Assembly (NCBI GenBank): GCA_001247695.2
Contig: LGRX02035283.1
Span: 22,116-86,115 of the forward strand
Direction: 5' to 3'
Source of the DNA: Cymbomonas tetramitiformis
Lineage: Eukaryota; Chlorophyta; Pyramimonadophyceae; Pyramimonadales; Pyramimonadaceae
Length of the DNA: 64,000 bases
In this document: piece by piece, positions 12,136 through 23,417 of the stretch
Position numbering within the stretch: position 1 is the first letter of the stretch
Layout: every line of letters starts with the position of its first letter
Position numbers and translations under genes: made by a program
Notes under the pieces: model-generated
What the model saw: only the letters and a program-made list of their open reading frames with translations
What the model was told of the DNA's origin: nothing
Databases searched by the model: none

Positions 12136-13650
12136 CGGCCTGTGAGAACGCTATGGATAGTGGACCGCGATCTCGTGAGCCAACAACCCTCTTAACACGC
12201 AACTCCCGACCCATGGGCATCCACAACAACCCACCACAAAACATACCTCGGGTTACAGGCGCGTGCCCGGGGAGTTGTCCCCACATATTGAACATCCCAA
12301 CCTTCTACAACCGGGCGCCTTGCCACCATGATGCACACCGTCGCCCATACGGTACCGCCCACTATCACATGGAGCCCCTAAGGATCCATCACACCGCACC
12401 ATATATATTCAGTGTGCCCTACCCACATGCGCCCACGGTCCGCCGCACCACCCGAAACAACCACATACATCCTACAGGCCACACCCCCTCATGGTCGCGT
12501 GTCAGAGGAGCTGTCCTCACACCGCCCATACATATTCGGTGTGCCCTACCCACATGCGCCCACGTTCCGCCGCACCAACCCGAAACAACCACATACATCC
12601 TACAGGCCACACCCCCTCATGGTCGCGTGTCAGAGGAGTTGTCCTCACACCGCACCATATATATTCAGTGTGCCCTACCCACATGCGCCCACGTTCCGCC
12701 GCACCGACCCGAAACAACCACATACATCCTACAGGCCACACCCCCATATGGTCGCGTGTCAGAGGAGCTGTCCTCACATCGCACCATACATATTCATATT
12801 CAAGCAGGCCCAACACACATGCGCCCACGGTATGCCACCAACCCAAAACAACCACATACATCCTACGTGCCACACACCCTTATGGTCGCGTGTCAGAGGA
12901 GCTGTCCTCACACCGCACCAAATATTTTCAAGGGGCCCAACCCACATGCGCCCACGGTCTACTCTGCCGCACCAACCCAAAACAACCGCATACATCCTAC
13001 AGGGCACACCCCCTTATGGTCGCGTGTCAGAGGAGCTGTCCTCACACCGCACCAAACATTTTCAAGGGGCCCAACCCACATGCGCCCACGGTCTACTCTG
13101 CCGCACCAACCCAAAACAACCGCATACATCCTACAGGGCACACCCCCTTATGGTCGCGTGTCAGAGGAGCTGTCCTCACACCGCACCATGCAAATTCAGT
13201 GTGCCCTACCCACTTACGCCCACGGTCTGCCGCACCAACCCCAAACAACCGCATAGATCCTACAGGGCACACCCCCTCGTTCCGGTCGCGTGTCAGAGGA
13301 GTTGTCCTCACACCGCACCATACATATTCAATGTGCCCTACCCATTTACGCCCACGGTCTGCCGCACCAACCCAAAACAACCGCATAGATCCTGCAGGGC
13401 ACACCCCCTCGTTCCGGTCGCGTGTCAGAGGAGTTGTCCTCACACCGCACCATATATATGCAGTGTGCCCTACCCACATGCGCCCACGGTCTGCCGCACC
13501 GACCCAAAACAACCACATACAACCCACAGGCCACATCCCCTTCTTCTGGTCGCGTGTCAGAGGAGTTGTCCTCACACCGCACCAAACATATTCAAGGGGC
13601 CCAACCCATATGCGCCCACGCTCGGTCCGCCACACCTTTGCATCGATCGT
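12136..13650. repeat. Satellite array, 128-134-bp unit (block 2)
   Basis: The GGTCGCGTGTCAGAGGAG start recurs at 12493, 12621, 12750, 12884, 13018, 13152, 13284, 13416 and 13548. The plus strand has long open frames in all three frames (367, 416 and 403 codons) because the unit lacks stops and its length is not a multiple of three. The translations are low-complexity (CAHGLPHRP-like) and match no domain I know. I treat it as non-coding. Confidence 0.9.
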
Positions 13651-13751
13651 TTCTCCCCGTGAACCGGACATATACGCGATACATACATGGATAGATGTAT
13701 AGATATGTTTTACTATCACCCCATACCAAACCACTACATATCTACAAGTGG

Positions 13752-13935
13752 AGCCACGGGTCCGGGGGCGCGCCTCGAGCCTTGAATCACAAGGACACGC
13801 GCACGCCACTCCTAACCCACCGGCTATAATCCACTTCCACCCCAAACGAAAATGACATGCTACAATTAGCCACGGGTACAGGGGGGCGCGCCTCGAGCCT
13901 TGAATCAGGACTCGCGCACGCCGCTCCCGACCCAC
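13752..13935. repeat. Two-copy direct repeat, ~120 bp
   Basis: Two copies of a block reading GAGCCACGGGT...GGCGCGCCTCGAGCCTTGAATCA...CGCGCACGCC lie at about 13752-13815 and 13869-13925. No gene is visible. AT-rich TTATAACA runs follow to 14030. Confidence 0.75.
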
Positions 13936-14190
13936 CGGCACCTTGTCCCTACGGTTGTAAACAACTTATAACAATTTATAATAACTTATAACACCGTGGC
14001 CAACAAGTAACAACTTATAACACCACGTAGTCATGGGTGACTCTTGTGCCGGCCAGAGGGTTCCAATTTGTGTATCAGAAGAGCACAGTTGGATTAGCAG
14101 TTAGGACTTGTCACCCTAGCTTCTGCCCTATAACTTATCCTAACTTCTCTGACTTACCTGTCAGTCACCACCCACAGTGCTGGGGTGGTG

Positions 14191-14450
14191 TGCTGCAATC
14201 TGTATAGGCAGCCCTGACCGGGAGTCCCGGTGCAGGCCCCTATGACAGATTCCTAGGTAGCCAACACTGGACCGTGACTGATCCGTAAGCCTGTGCTGTG
14301 ACACACCGAGTGTCACAGGTAGCTAGACTCGAGACCGTTCCGACTCCGTGACCGTTCCGGGTATATCTAGCTTAGGGTTTATTTCTTATGCGAGTTTATC
14401 TATATCGGTTCCAGGACTGTATGATATCCGTGAACCGGGATATTCCAGTA
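14191..14450 (+). repeat. LTR (260 bp), probable 3' LTR of the gag-only element family
   Basis: It runs TGCTGCAATCTG...TTCCAGTA and matches the solo LTR at 35685-35943, whose target duplication fixes the ends. A hairpin (CACCACCC...GGGTGGTG, 14166-14190) touches its first base, just as CACCACC-CTA-GGTGGTG touches the 3' LTR at 49354. The first 60 bases can fold: AATCTGTATAGG at 14197 pairs with CCTATGACAGATT at 14239. It may be the right end of the element whose gag is at 6490-7516; this is inference. Confidence 0.75.
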
Positions 14451-15196
14451 CGGTGTACTAGTGACCAGAAACAACAAAATCCAGCCCAACGATGCTGCAC
14501 GGAAGATAAGATGCCATAACGCATCATGCACACATCATGTCCAATCAACCGCACGTCCGTAACTGGGCCATACCGCCCATACCGAAAACCCCTCTAACGC
14601 GGGTCCCTCACCCCATCTAAAGCGTCGATGTTTAGCCAATCATGACCAATGTCGCAGTGTAAAATTAAGAGTGCGTGGGACCAAACCTGCTGAATATATC
14701 TGCTGGACTGTATATTCGGTGAGTCAGATAATCAGAATAGTAAGGGCCTCGAATAAGACGAAGTCTTCCCGTTATATGTTCGGGGTCTAGGGTTCCGGGA
14801 CCGGTGACAGTCATGCACCCTAACTATAGGAATGACAGTCAGGGTGTCACTTCCAGCACCTGGCTTACGTACATATGCACCCGGCCTGCGTACATGTGTA
14901 CTAGGCATGTACCTGACGCAAAGGTACATGTGGGGTACGTGCGCACCAGTCATGTTAATATCAATAAGTACATATGTACCCGGCCTACTAAGTACATGTA
15001 TGTACCTTCAGTGTACCCCGGGTGTCCCAACGGTAACATCCAACGGTAACAAGTAACGGTAACATCCAACGGTAACCTGAGTACATATGCGGTACACATG
15101 TACCAGTCCATGGGTACATGTCGGGTACATGTGCCAGAGGCGTTGGGTACATGGATGGACGCGTGTACCCGTCGCCGCTTAGCCGGCTAAGCAGAC
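14451..15196. other. Gene-free stretch with GTACATATG-type short repeats
   Basis: No gene is seen. Between 14860 and 15160 there are many interspersed copies of GTACATRTG, plus tandem CCAACGGTAACAT. The DME-1 reading frame begins after this. Confidence 0.5.
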
Positions 15197-16870
15197 GAGA
15201 CTGGTGCCCGCCTGGACCGAGAAGGGGACTGTGCGCGGGAGGCGGGGTGCGCCGAGAGGCAGATGCGTTGTTTCGCAGACACCATCTGCTTAGAGGTGAC
15301 CAGGGAGCCACCGCTTGGCCCAGAAGCGAGCCCAGAGGCTCAAGTGGCCAACTACTGTATGTGAGAAGATGGTCAGGGAGCAGCTGGGGACCAGTGCGGT
15401 CCACCGACTGTTTGATGTGCACTACCAAGAGGAGTTGGAGTGCAACAGGGGTGTCATGTTTGATACTGACCACCCAGAGGTGGCCAGGTGCTCTGGCAGG
15501 TTGATGCGAGTCGCATGGGACGCCCTCAGCCAGGTACAGCCAGTTAGAGGCATGCATTCCGGAGGCTCTCCAGCGGTCTACGGCGACGAGACCATGGAGG
15601 GTGGCAAGCTGAGGGTGCCCAAGAAGATCGATACGAGAGTAGTCGACAAGAGCTTCTTTCAGGAAGCCAGAGAAGAAGGTGTGGTTTGCTACGAGCCCTG
15701 TGGGGGTCTGTGTGCTGGGTTGGAGATGCTCTTGCGCTGCGGCGTCAAGGTCAACAAGTACCTCTACCAGGACATCTCTGCGTCCAGCCAGGCGGTAGCA
15801 AGGGCAAGGTGCATGGCGCTCAGTCGCCGACATCCTGACCTGTTTCACGCAGGGGCTGTTCACCTGGAGCAGCTGCCCAGCAACATCGAGGACACCGGCC
15901 TTATTGACCTCGTACATGCAGGGGCATTGAGCGGAGACCAATGGGTCATGGTGTGTGGATATCCATGTCAGGACCTGTCACCAGCCGGCAAGCTAGCGGG
16001 TTTGGAGGGCAAGCACAGCAGGCTGTTCTACCAGGCAGCGCGAATTCTTTCGACGCTGCAACAGCTGCAGCCTCAGCGACCGCCAGCATACGTGCTGGAG
16101 AACGTCTTTCCGCTATCGCACCGAGAGAACTCGAAGATCAGAAAGGATGTGTTCCCCATCATCAATAGCGTGGTGGGCCAGCCAGTATCCTTTGACGCAG
16201 CGCGCGCAGGATCACATGCGCACCGCCTACGAGCATACGGGCATACTTTCAGAACCACCAGTTCAATCTGGTAATGGAGGGGGTGGACAGGCCACCAGAC
16301 GGATACGTGAGTGACATCCTGCAACGAGGCTGGAAGCCGCGCAAGGTAGTCACTGGGGACAGGAAGCCCCACTACGCCGCCAACGTTGTGGGGGAACCCA
16401 TGCGGGTGCTGCCAACCATCTTGGCGACACAGAACTCCCGAGCCTTTCGTGCACCCCGTGCAGGTACGGTGGTAAGAAAAGATGACGTCGAGGAGAAAGG
16501 GGAGACCAGAGAGGTCAACCTGGACGAGAAGGCCATTGCCATGGGGTACAGCGCAAGTGAGTTGCGCATGGCTCGGGGCTTGAAAGACGAGGAGTTGGCA
16601 GGGATACTCGGTCTCGCCATGGATCGCAGAGCTATGGAGCTGTTGTACGCAGTTGCTGAGGTCAGTACGACCAAGCTGCCAAAGAGTCAGGAGAGTGACG
16701 AGAAGGAGGAGCATGGCGCGCTCGAGCTGCCATCCCCGTCGTGGAGTCCGCCAAAGTGACGACCGCTTCGGAAGGCGCACCGGAGCCAGTGCGAGCGCAA
16801 CTGGCAGAGTGGGTCACCAGATCCAGTGACTACACTCAGCAAGTTGCCCGACGCCTTAGTCACCAGGACT
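15197..16870 (+). pseudogene. DNMT3-like C5-cytosine DNA methyltransferase domain of DME-1, frameshifted
   Basis: It would transfer methyl groups from S-adenosylmethionine to DNA cytosine. Cofactor motif I is YEPCGGLCAGLEMLLRCG (near 15690), with spacing and context like DNMT3 enzymes. The catalytic motif IV is GYPCQDLSPAGK (near 15960) with the Pro-Cys, and LFYQAARIL after it. Motif VI is LENVFPL (near 16097). After a frameshift near 16240-16275 come the motif IX-like PTILATQNSRAFRAPRAG and a C-terminal part (EKAIAMGYSASELR) like motif X. Further shifts lie near 15350 and 16755. C5 methyltransferases inside retrotransposons are known from dinoflagellates and charophyte algae; this is a decayed example. 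Catalytic residues remain, but no single frame does. Confidence 0.85.
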
Positions 16871-16892
16871 GGGAGGAGCGACTGTAACACAT

Positions 16893-18470
16893 GTGCAGCC
16901 AAGGGCAGAAAAGGCACGCAAGGACTCGCTCGGCACAGCCGATGCTGTCCCACGTCGCAGACAATGGAAGCTTGCCTCCATGGAGCTCGCGGGCTACAAG
17001 GCGCGTCACCGCCAAGCCTTCTCAGGGCCTGAAGACAAACCGGTGGAGGTGAACTCAGCGCCAGAATGGGCATCAGTGGTGAAGGAAAAAGAGATGAGAT
17101 TGCCCAGACTGCCTGACACGACAAGACTGGTCGCCATGGTGGCTAGTGTGACCCATCAGGAGTCACTTCGGGAGAAGTACCCGGACATACACGAGGACAA
17201 GCTATGCCTCGCGTGGATAAAGACTGGAGAGAACTCGAAGGTGCCCAAGGAGGAGTACCATAGAGTCAGGAAGAGAACGGCTCGTCACCGGTGGGACGAG
17301 CTCATGGATGGGTGAGCTGTACATGGTCACCATCAGCGGCAAGGAGCTTCTGGTGCCCAAGCCCTGTGACCGGATTCAGCTGGTGCGTGAGTACCACGAG
17401 AGGACTGGCCACTGGGGCATCAGGCGAACGCTGAACCTGTTGTGGCAACGCCATTACTGGGTGGGCATGAAACAAGATGTCAGAGCAGTGATCACACAAT
17501 GTGAAACCTGCCAGAGAGTGAAGACGCACTACGCGCGGGAGGAGGCGATGCTCAACCCGCTGGAGATTAAATCCTTCATGTACCGCTGGTCCCTGGATTT
17601 GGCTTGGCCCACGAAGCGCGTCACGAAGGCTGGGAACCAACGTGACTTGGTCATGACTGAACATTACACGCGTTTCATTGTGTGCGTTCCAATTCCCAAC
17701 AAGGAAGCCTCCACCGTCGCCAGCGCGTTTCGCAATCACGTCCTGTCTGTGTTCGGGGCGCCAGCGGAATGCCTCGTGGATGGGGGTACTGAATTTGAGG
17801 GCGAATTCGCTGCATTATGCAGACAGTGTCTCATCGACCGGAGAGTGACCTCACCGAGTTCCCCAGAGAGCAATGGCCTGACTGAGCGCGTGGTGCGCAC
17901 CATCAAGTTCTGCTTCAAGAAGATGGCCCTCGACAAGGGCCTGGACTTCGAACGGGACGAGATGCTCTGGTCACTTGTACTCAGTTACAACGCAGCCGCA
18001 AACAACAGTCGACTGGGGTGGCGCCGTTCACGCTGCTGTTCGCCCAGGAAGCTACTGTACCACCAGATCTTCGTGCACGACCCGAGCTGGACTTTGAAAG
18101 GCAGGACGAACGAACTCTGGCTGAGGATTTGTTGCAGCGAGCGGCTATCGTAAAGAAGCTCATGGTGCACGCAGGATGCAACCTGGAGATCGCCCAACAC
18201 CGTGACACCTTGCTGTACGAGCACAGGAGGAGTGGTAGCTACGAGCCAAAGCCACACCAGTTCAAGGCGGGCGACTTCGTGTACATAAGGCAACAGCCAC
18301 GCTCTGGCATGGAGGTAGCCACCAAGCCAGCCATTCTGAAGTTGATCAAGGTGCAGAAGGATGGGGTGGTGGTCTTGGAGGACAGCACCAAGTTGCGGGA
18401 GAAGAGTACGGTGCAGAACATTGCGCCGTGCCATCTGCAGGTGAAGGACCAATATGACTGCAGCGCAGCC
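16893..18470 (+). pseudogene. Integrase domain of DME-1 (HHCC, DDE and C-terminal DNA-binding part)
   Basis: Upstream linker (DKLCLAWIKTGENSKVP) leads into the zinc-binding motif YHERTGHWG and CETCQRVK (17395-17520). The DDE core has WSLDLAWP (first Asp), CLVDGGTEFEGEF (second Asp) and SPESNGLTERV (Glu). A frameshift near 18012 separates the core from VAPFTLLFAQEATVP. An SH3-like tail follows (FKAGDFVYIRQ...AILKLIKVQKDG) as in Ty3/gypsy integrases. The linker before IN is what normally follows RNase H, yet the DNMT-like domain lies there. The domain would insert element cDNA; this copy is broken. Confidence 0.85.
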
Positions 18471-19711
18471 ATTCCCAGCAAACATCTCGCGTGTGAGAAG
18501 TGCATGAGGACAGATGGAGAGGCATCGATGCTGTTGTGTGATACCTGCAATCGTGGCTATCACATTTGGTGTCTGGAGCCGGCACTGGACAAAGTGCCTG
18601 AAGGAGACTGGCAATGCCCCAAATGCCTGGGTGTGGCTATGGTGGCAGCCTCCGCCGAGGTGAGCGCGTCTATCGTGGAAAGGATGGCTGCCATGGAACT
18701 GCAGCTGAGGGAGAAATTGGGAGCAGACGCGATGTTGTTGCCTGCGGACGTGGGCCCGCATCGGGCTGTGAGACTGGGACGCGAGCACCCATGGCAGGCG
18801 CTCACATCACGACAGATGGCCAGGAAGGAGGGGAGCATGGGGGATCTCCCTGACAGAGTGGCATGGGGAAATCAGGAGGAGCTGAGCAGGGTGATCACAG
18901 ACTTGATGCCAGGACATTGGCACGATGGTCACCGCACCATCCTGAGCCGAAAGTGTTCAGAGCAGCACGCTCGTGCGAGGAGCTTGCGGAAGGCAGCTAC
19001 GGTGCAGGCCATGAGCCCGGAGGAGGTGCAGAGGAGGGGGGACGTTACTCAGTTGAACAGAGCCCAAGTAAAGATTGCCAGTCAGCTGAACTGGGGCTTA
19101 GAACTGGTGATGACGGTTCCTCAAGAAGTCAGACGCCTGGCGCACGAGGTGAGTTGGAAGAAGGTCACACAGGTCTGGGACCCATGGGCTGGTACAGGTG
19201 TGATTGGCAAGTAAGGTGATGTCACTGGAGTGGCCTCACTTGAAGTTCATGAACAACGATTGGAACCCGCAGTTGAAATGGCCCGAAGCCCTCAACGCAC
19301 TACAGCCGGGCAACTATCGTGCCTGGAAGGAGAAGTATGGAGTATGTGATGCGGTGGTAACCTCACGCTTGGTTCGCCGTACTGGACATTGCGTTGCCAT
19401 TGGCAGTGCTGGCCAGCAGAGTGGTGGCTTGCATCCACGTGCCATCGCACTATATAACAGACATGACAGAGAGCAGGGCACAGTACTTTCGTAAGCTGTG
19501 TCACGCTGGACGCTTGCATGTGATTGGACACTTGGAGCATGGGCCCATAGCTAGAAGATGTATGTGGGTTATGGTGTTCCGAAACCCTTTGACGCGAGCA
19601 AGGATGCTACGAGGAGGAGAAGCCACTGGAGTGGGTATGTTCACCTTCAGCATGGGCAAGTTCGCACTGGACGGTGCTACAACAGAAGATGCTGAACAAG
19701 CTCTTATCTAA
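18471..19711 (+). pseudogene. PHD finger plus SAM-methyltransferase-like domain, C-terminal part of the DME-1 polyprotein
   Basis: It continues the integrase frame. The PHD finger (18492-18626) has the full C4HC3 pattern: CEKC, LCDTCNRGYHIWC and CPKC; such fingers commonly bind histone H3 tails. About 170 residues later comes a Rossmann-like set: WDPWAGTGVIG (19173-, like the DPFxGxGT motif of DNA amino-methyltransferases), MNNDWN, then CDAVVTS-PWFAVLDIALPLAV (like the S/N/D-P-P-Y/F/W motif), RVVACIHVPSHYIT and MWVMVF. Frameshifts lie near 19205 and 19360-19385. I infer an N6-adenine or N4-cytosine type methyltransferase fold; substrate and activity are unknown. Confidence 0.7.
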
Positions 19712-19746
19712 TGTCTGTGCGACCAGTGGCAGCTACAGATGGGGGA

Positions 19747-19963
19747 TGTTGAGAAAAAGAGCTTGCATAGGAAGTGGAAAGCAGTTATCAAAATTTTTGA
19801 ACTTTTGTGTAGTTACAGTAGGAAGTTTACTGCACAGTGACATAAGACAATATATACAGTACCGAGCTGGTGTTGTAGGGGCACTGGCAATAAATAAGAC
19901 TGTTTGGTAGTAGGACTATGTAGTCGTGCTTTGTGTGGACACGTCGTGCATAAGTTCGCGACA
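19747..19963 (+). repeat. 3' LTR of DME-1 (217 bp)
   Basis: It starts TGTTGAGAAAAAGAGC after GATGGGGGA and ends TTCGCGACA. It is nearly identical to 32280-32499. The common 3' boundary of the two copies fixes the end. A purine tract on its left shows it is the 3' LTR. Confidence 0.88.
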
Positions 19964-20349
19964 GCTGTCACAAACCGCGGCTTGTCGTGTACCTTAGTAG
20001 CCGGGTTGTGACACTTGGGACAGCAGTCTCTGTGACGAACATATGACACGCGCAGTACGATATGCGCGAGCGGTTACAGCAGTGACAGGGTACGGAAGTA
20101 CGGATGGGTGTTACACCTTGTTTGGAGATAGCAGCTGTGATATGTAGGGCGGCGTAGCAGAGTGAGGCAGACGCTCATTTTTGTTTTGCCTTCGTAACAG
20201 TGAGTTCCAAAAAAAGGAAGTGCTCGCTCAGACCGCGAAAACAACAGTGTTATGATATAGCAATTTATGATATATGACATTCTTTTGCTTGTGAAGTTAT
20301 ATATTCTGCGGACTTGTGCTTGTATGTTGGCGTCAGAACTGTAATCTTC
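19964..20349. other. Spacer between DME-1 and Gypsy-B
   Basis: No gene or RNA is recognisable. Its last five bases, TCTTC, are the left target duplication of Gypsy-B. Confidence 0.5.
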
Positions 20350-20901
20350 TGTCAGGGTTATGACCGATGACATATGTGTCATACATGTCATACGTGTCAT
20401 GCCTGTCATACATGTCATACCATGTCATGTCATGTCATGTCGTGTCATGTCATATATTATAATGACAGACAGTCGTCAGTACGATCGACTATGACATATA
20501 CAGTCATACAATCATACCATCTGTCATCCACTCACCTTGAGTGACACCTGTCATCGAGAGGCCAGGTATTGGCATCGAGATGGCAAAGCAAGATTAGTCT
20601 TGAAGAACCGAAGTGTTCTGAGAGGACTCATCTTCGCTTCAAGCATGAATTGAACAAGCATGCGGGTATCACATGGCTTATTCGATCAGCCGATACAGAT
20701 TGTTCACCCAATGCCTCGGGTTCACAACCCAATTGTGGTAGCACCTGAGAGGTGCGGGGCATTGGCGTAAATGAGGTAGCATTGAGCTACAGCAGCACTT
20801 CTGGAGAAGCGACTGCACTCATATCCACACATGCGCTGCGCGAGCTGTTATCGTTCAATAATAGCCGTGCTATCATATCGCTTACTTAGCGATCCCTGTC
20901 A
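20350..20901 (+). repeat. 5' LTR of Gypsy-B (552 bp)
   Basis: Ends are fixed by comparison with the right LTR and by the TCTTC duplication. The first 110 bases are imperfect ATGTCATAC tandem repeats; the length difference to the 3' LTR (537 bp) lies mostly there. CATATATTAT at 20451 is a TATA-like promoter candidate. Confidence 0.93.
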
Positions 20902-20902
20902 T

Positions 20903-20922
20903 TGGTATTCTAATCGTCCACG
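20903..20922 (+). promoter_or_regulatory. Probable primer-binding site of Gypsy-B
   Basis: One base after the 5' LTR the sequence reads TGGTATTCTAATCGTCC. TGG pairs with the CCA end of a tRNA, as expected for minus-strand priming. I cannot assign the tRNA. Confidence 0.6.
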
Positions 20923-22079
20923 CGACGAACGAGGACACATCAAGTGTGAGTGCAGCAAATAGAGATATACTGTATTTGTGTGTGCAACAGGTTGGCGGAT
21001 CGCGTATACATACAGGCGCCGCAGTCGCACATACACGACATATATCGCATAATATCAACCGCTGCGGAATAAACAGCGAAAGGAGTGTGCGAGGAGATAT
21101 CGTCGCAAACGCATTTGCTCGCATATACGCCGTCAGAGTATAACAGCGCGACAAGGTGTGCATACAGCATACAGATCGCACATATGCGCTGCTATCATTC
21201 GCAAAATTGTACGAGATGCGACAAACTGACGCGCAGATGAACAAATCGTCATCAGTGTATGTTCCGTACGCGAAATGGCATTCGTATCATATGCCGTACA
21301 TACCTGCGACAGAGATATGTTCACCATTCGCAGCGCGCACAACAGCGACTTTGATAAACCGCTACTCGCACTAATTTTCAGTGCAGTGTACGCATCAAAA
21401 TATCGTCATTTCAAATGGTTGCAAAAATCACTCGTCTACGCGCGCATGATGATTTTGCTTGACAGGATATACATACACCTGCTAGATTCATCATGATCAG
21501 ATGACGCGCGATGATGGTATACAGATATGCAGCATGCTACTTAAATATCTGTGATGCTTGCACATAAGAGATGATGACCATTCACGGGCAGATTTACATA
21601 CAAGTTTGCAGTCATGCGTGTGTAAACTACATGCTGTGTGTGTAACTATACCACACACACACACACACACACATAGTATGACATCAGATGAAGTGGATGC
21701 TGTGCAATCATATATGTGTGTGCAGCAAATATCATAGTGTGTGCAGCAAATATCACATGTGTGTGCAATCATATGTGTGTGCAGTACTTATCACACGCAC
21801 ACACTTGCAGTATATACTATTCATTCAGTATATACCAAGTGCATGCAGCAAGATGCACCATGCATAATTATACTATGCAACTATACCATGCAGTTTGATT
21901 CCACTTTGTTATACATTGACATGTGCATATATTTATGCAGCCAGCTTGATCACGATAGCAGCTGGCATGTATAGTCATGTAGAACAGTGCATCAGATGTT
22001 GCAATAAAAATCACATAGCATACCTGCTGTGCATGATAAACTATAAACGAACCCACTTGGAAGAAGGTGCCAATCATGA

Positions 22080-22634
22080 TCTTAACCCCTAAACGGCGAA
22101 CTGATCCGATATCGGAACAGACACTCAAACTTGATTTCCTCAGCGGGAAATTAGTCAAATTCGCTTTTGAAGACAGTTCTGAAAAGCTCTCAATCAGCCA
22201 CATGCAACCGTTTACTCGATCGCAGCTAAATTATTTTCATGCTCGAAGTATTTACCGAGACGTACTCGATTTCAACTACAAAATAACGCGTCACGCGTAG
22301 GGCAGTCATAAACTAGTGTTACATCACCCTAACGGTAACAAGTAGCCCTAACAACATGTATCGTACTTGGCGAGATTTTTACTCGAGGTCTAGGGTCAGA
22401 ATTAGGGCTTCAACTGTCAAAACAACACGCGAATTCATTAAAGGTTGAATCGTTGAAATTCACGTCGTTGATACTCCGGGTCATCCAAGTTGAACGCCAT
22501 CATGCAACCCGCCTTGAACGGACCTTTCCGACACTATTTTCAAAAATGCATTCAGGCAAGAATTCACGTAGTTATCGCGAGAAACGAGCAATTTTCAAAT
22601 ACCGAAAATTCCGTCCGCCGTTTAGGGGTTAAGA
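22080..22634. mobile_element. Small TIR element (555 bp) in the Gypsy-B leader
   Basis: TCTTAACCCCTAAACGGCG at the left end is matched by its reverse complement at the right end (22616-22634). No target duplication is clear and no protein is recognised, although an ATG frame (77 codons) covers the left half. Confidence 0.6.
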
Positions 22635-23417
22635 CAGTAATTAGCTCAATATACCCTGACGTAGGATTTGGGATGGGCATATTGTTCTACTGTTGATCAA
22701 TGAAAGGAATGCTCACCAGACCCATGTGTGAAATAAACCAAGCAACTCATCATTCACAGATGAGATATGCAGGATTACATATAATAACCAAGTTGATATA
22801 CATACCATGTTAGCTACATGCTGTTATTGGTATACAGATCATCTTATGTGATAGATCAATTTGGTATAGTGTATTAAATCAGTAAATACCTATACACACA
22901 CACACACACATAGTGTACTCAATCAGGAAGTACCTATGCAGTGACATATGTATTGTTACAATCACTGACATCATTGTGTATAATAATGACATTACACTGA
23001 CTCTTAAGTGTAATGATCAAGTCACTGGTATCATTATGTACATTGAAATTACACTGAATCCTAAGTGTAATAATCAAGTATTATATCAATACATTATACA
23101 TAGATACCATCCAACAAACACATGTGCGTGTTGAATGTCAAGTGATGGCGATAGATATGGGACAGGATCACACAACCTGCTGAAGGGCTGGATGGAGATA
23201 TCTCCAGACCCGAAAACAGTATACAGTGCTCAAATAACAGTTGGTCACTGTTGAGCACTGTCCATTCGTCCCACACACTATTGCTGGAGCAACAACAACT
23301 TCTACATTGCATTTTGACAATTGATACAGTATTGATCAGTTCAATTGCATGTAACTCTCTCAGATCAGTTATCACATTGACATCTGATAGAGGTTGTTAT
23401 GGACAGCACACACACAC

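Larger units (their letters stand above)
15197..19963 (+). mobile_element. DME-1: decayed LTR retroelement with two methyltransferase-like domains, integrase and PHD finger
   Basis: Consecutive coding blocks give a C5-cytosine methyltransferase, integrase, PHD finger and a second methyltransferase-like domain, then a purine tract (GATGGGGGA) and a 217-bp LTR. The same LTR opens another copy at 32280, which supports treating the whole as one LTR element. Its own 5' LTR is not visible. No reverse transcriptase or RNase H is found in this copy. Confidence 0.8.

Noticed and set aside
12153..13702. Large repetitive protein (367-416 codons)
   Set aside because: Open in three forward frames at once, low complexity, built from a ~130-bp satellite; no start context or domain supports coding.
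14191..19963. LTRs at 14191 and 19747 as a pair bounding DME-1
   Set aside because: They differ in sequence and length (260 vs 217 bp) and belong to different families.
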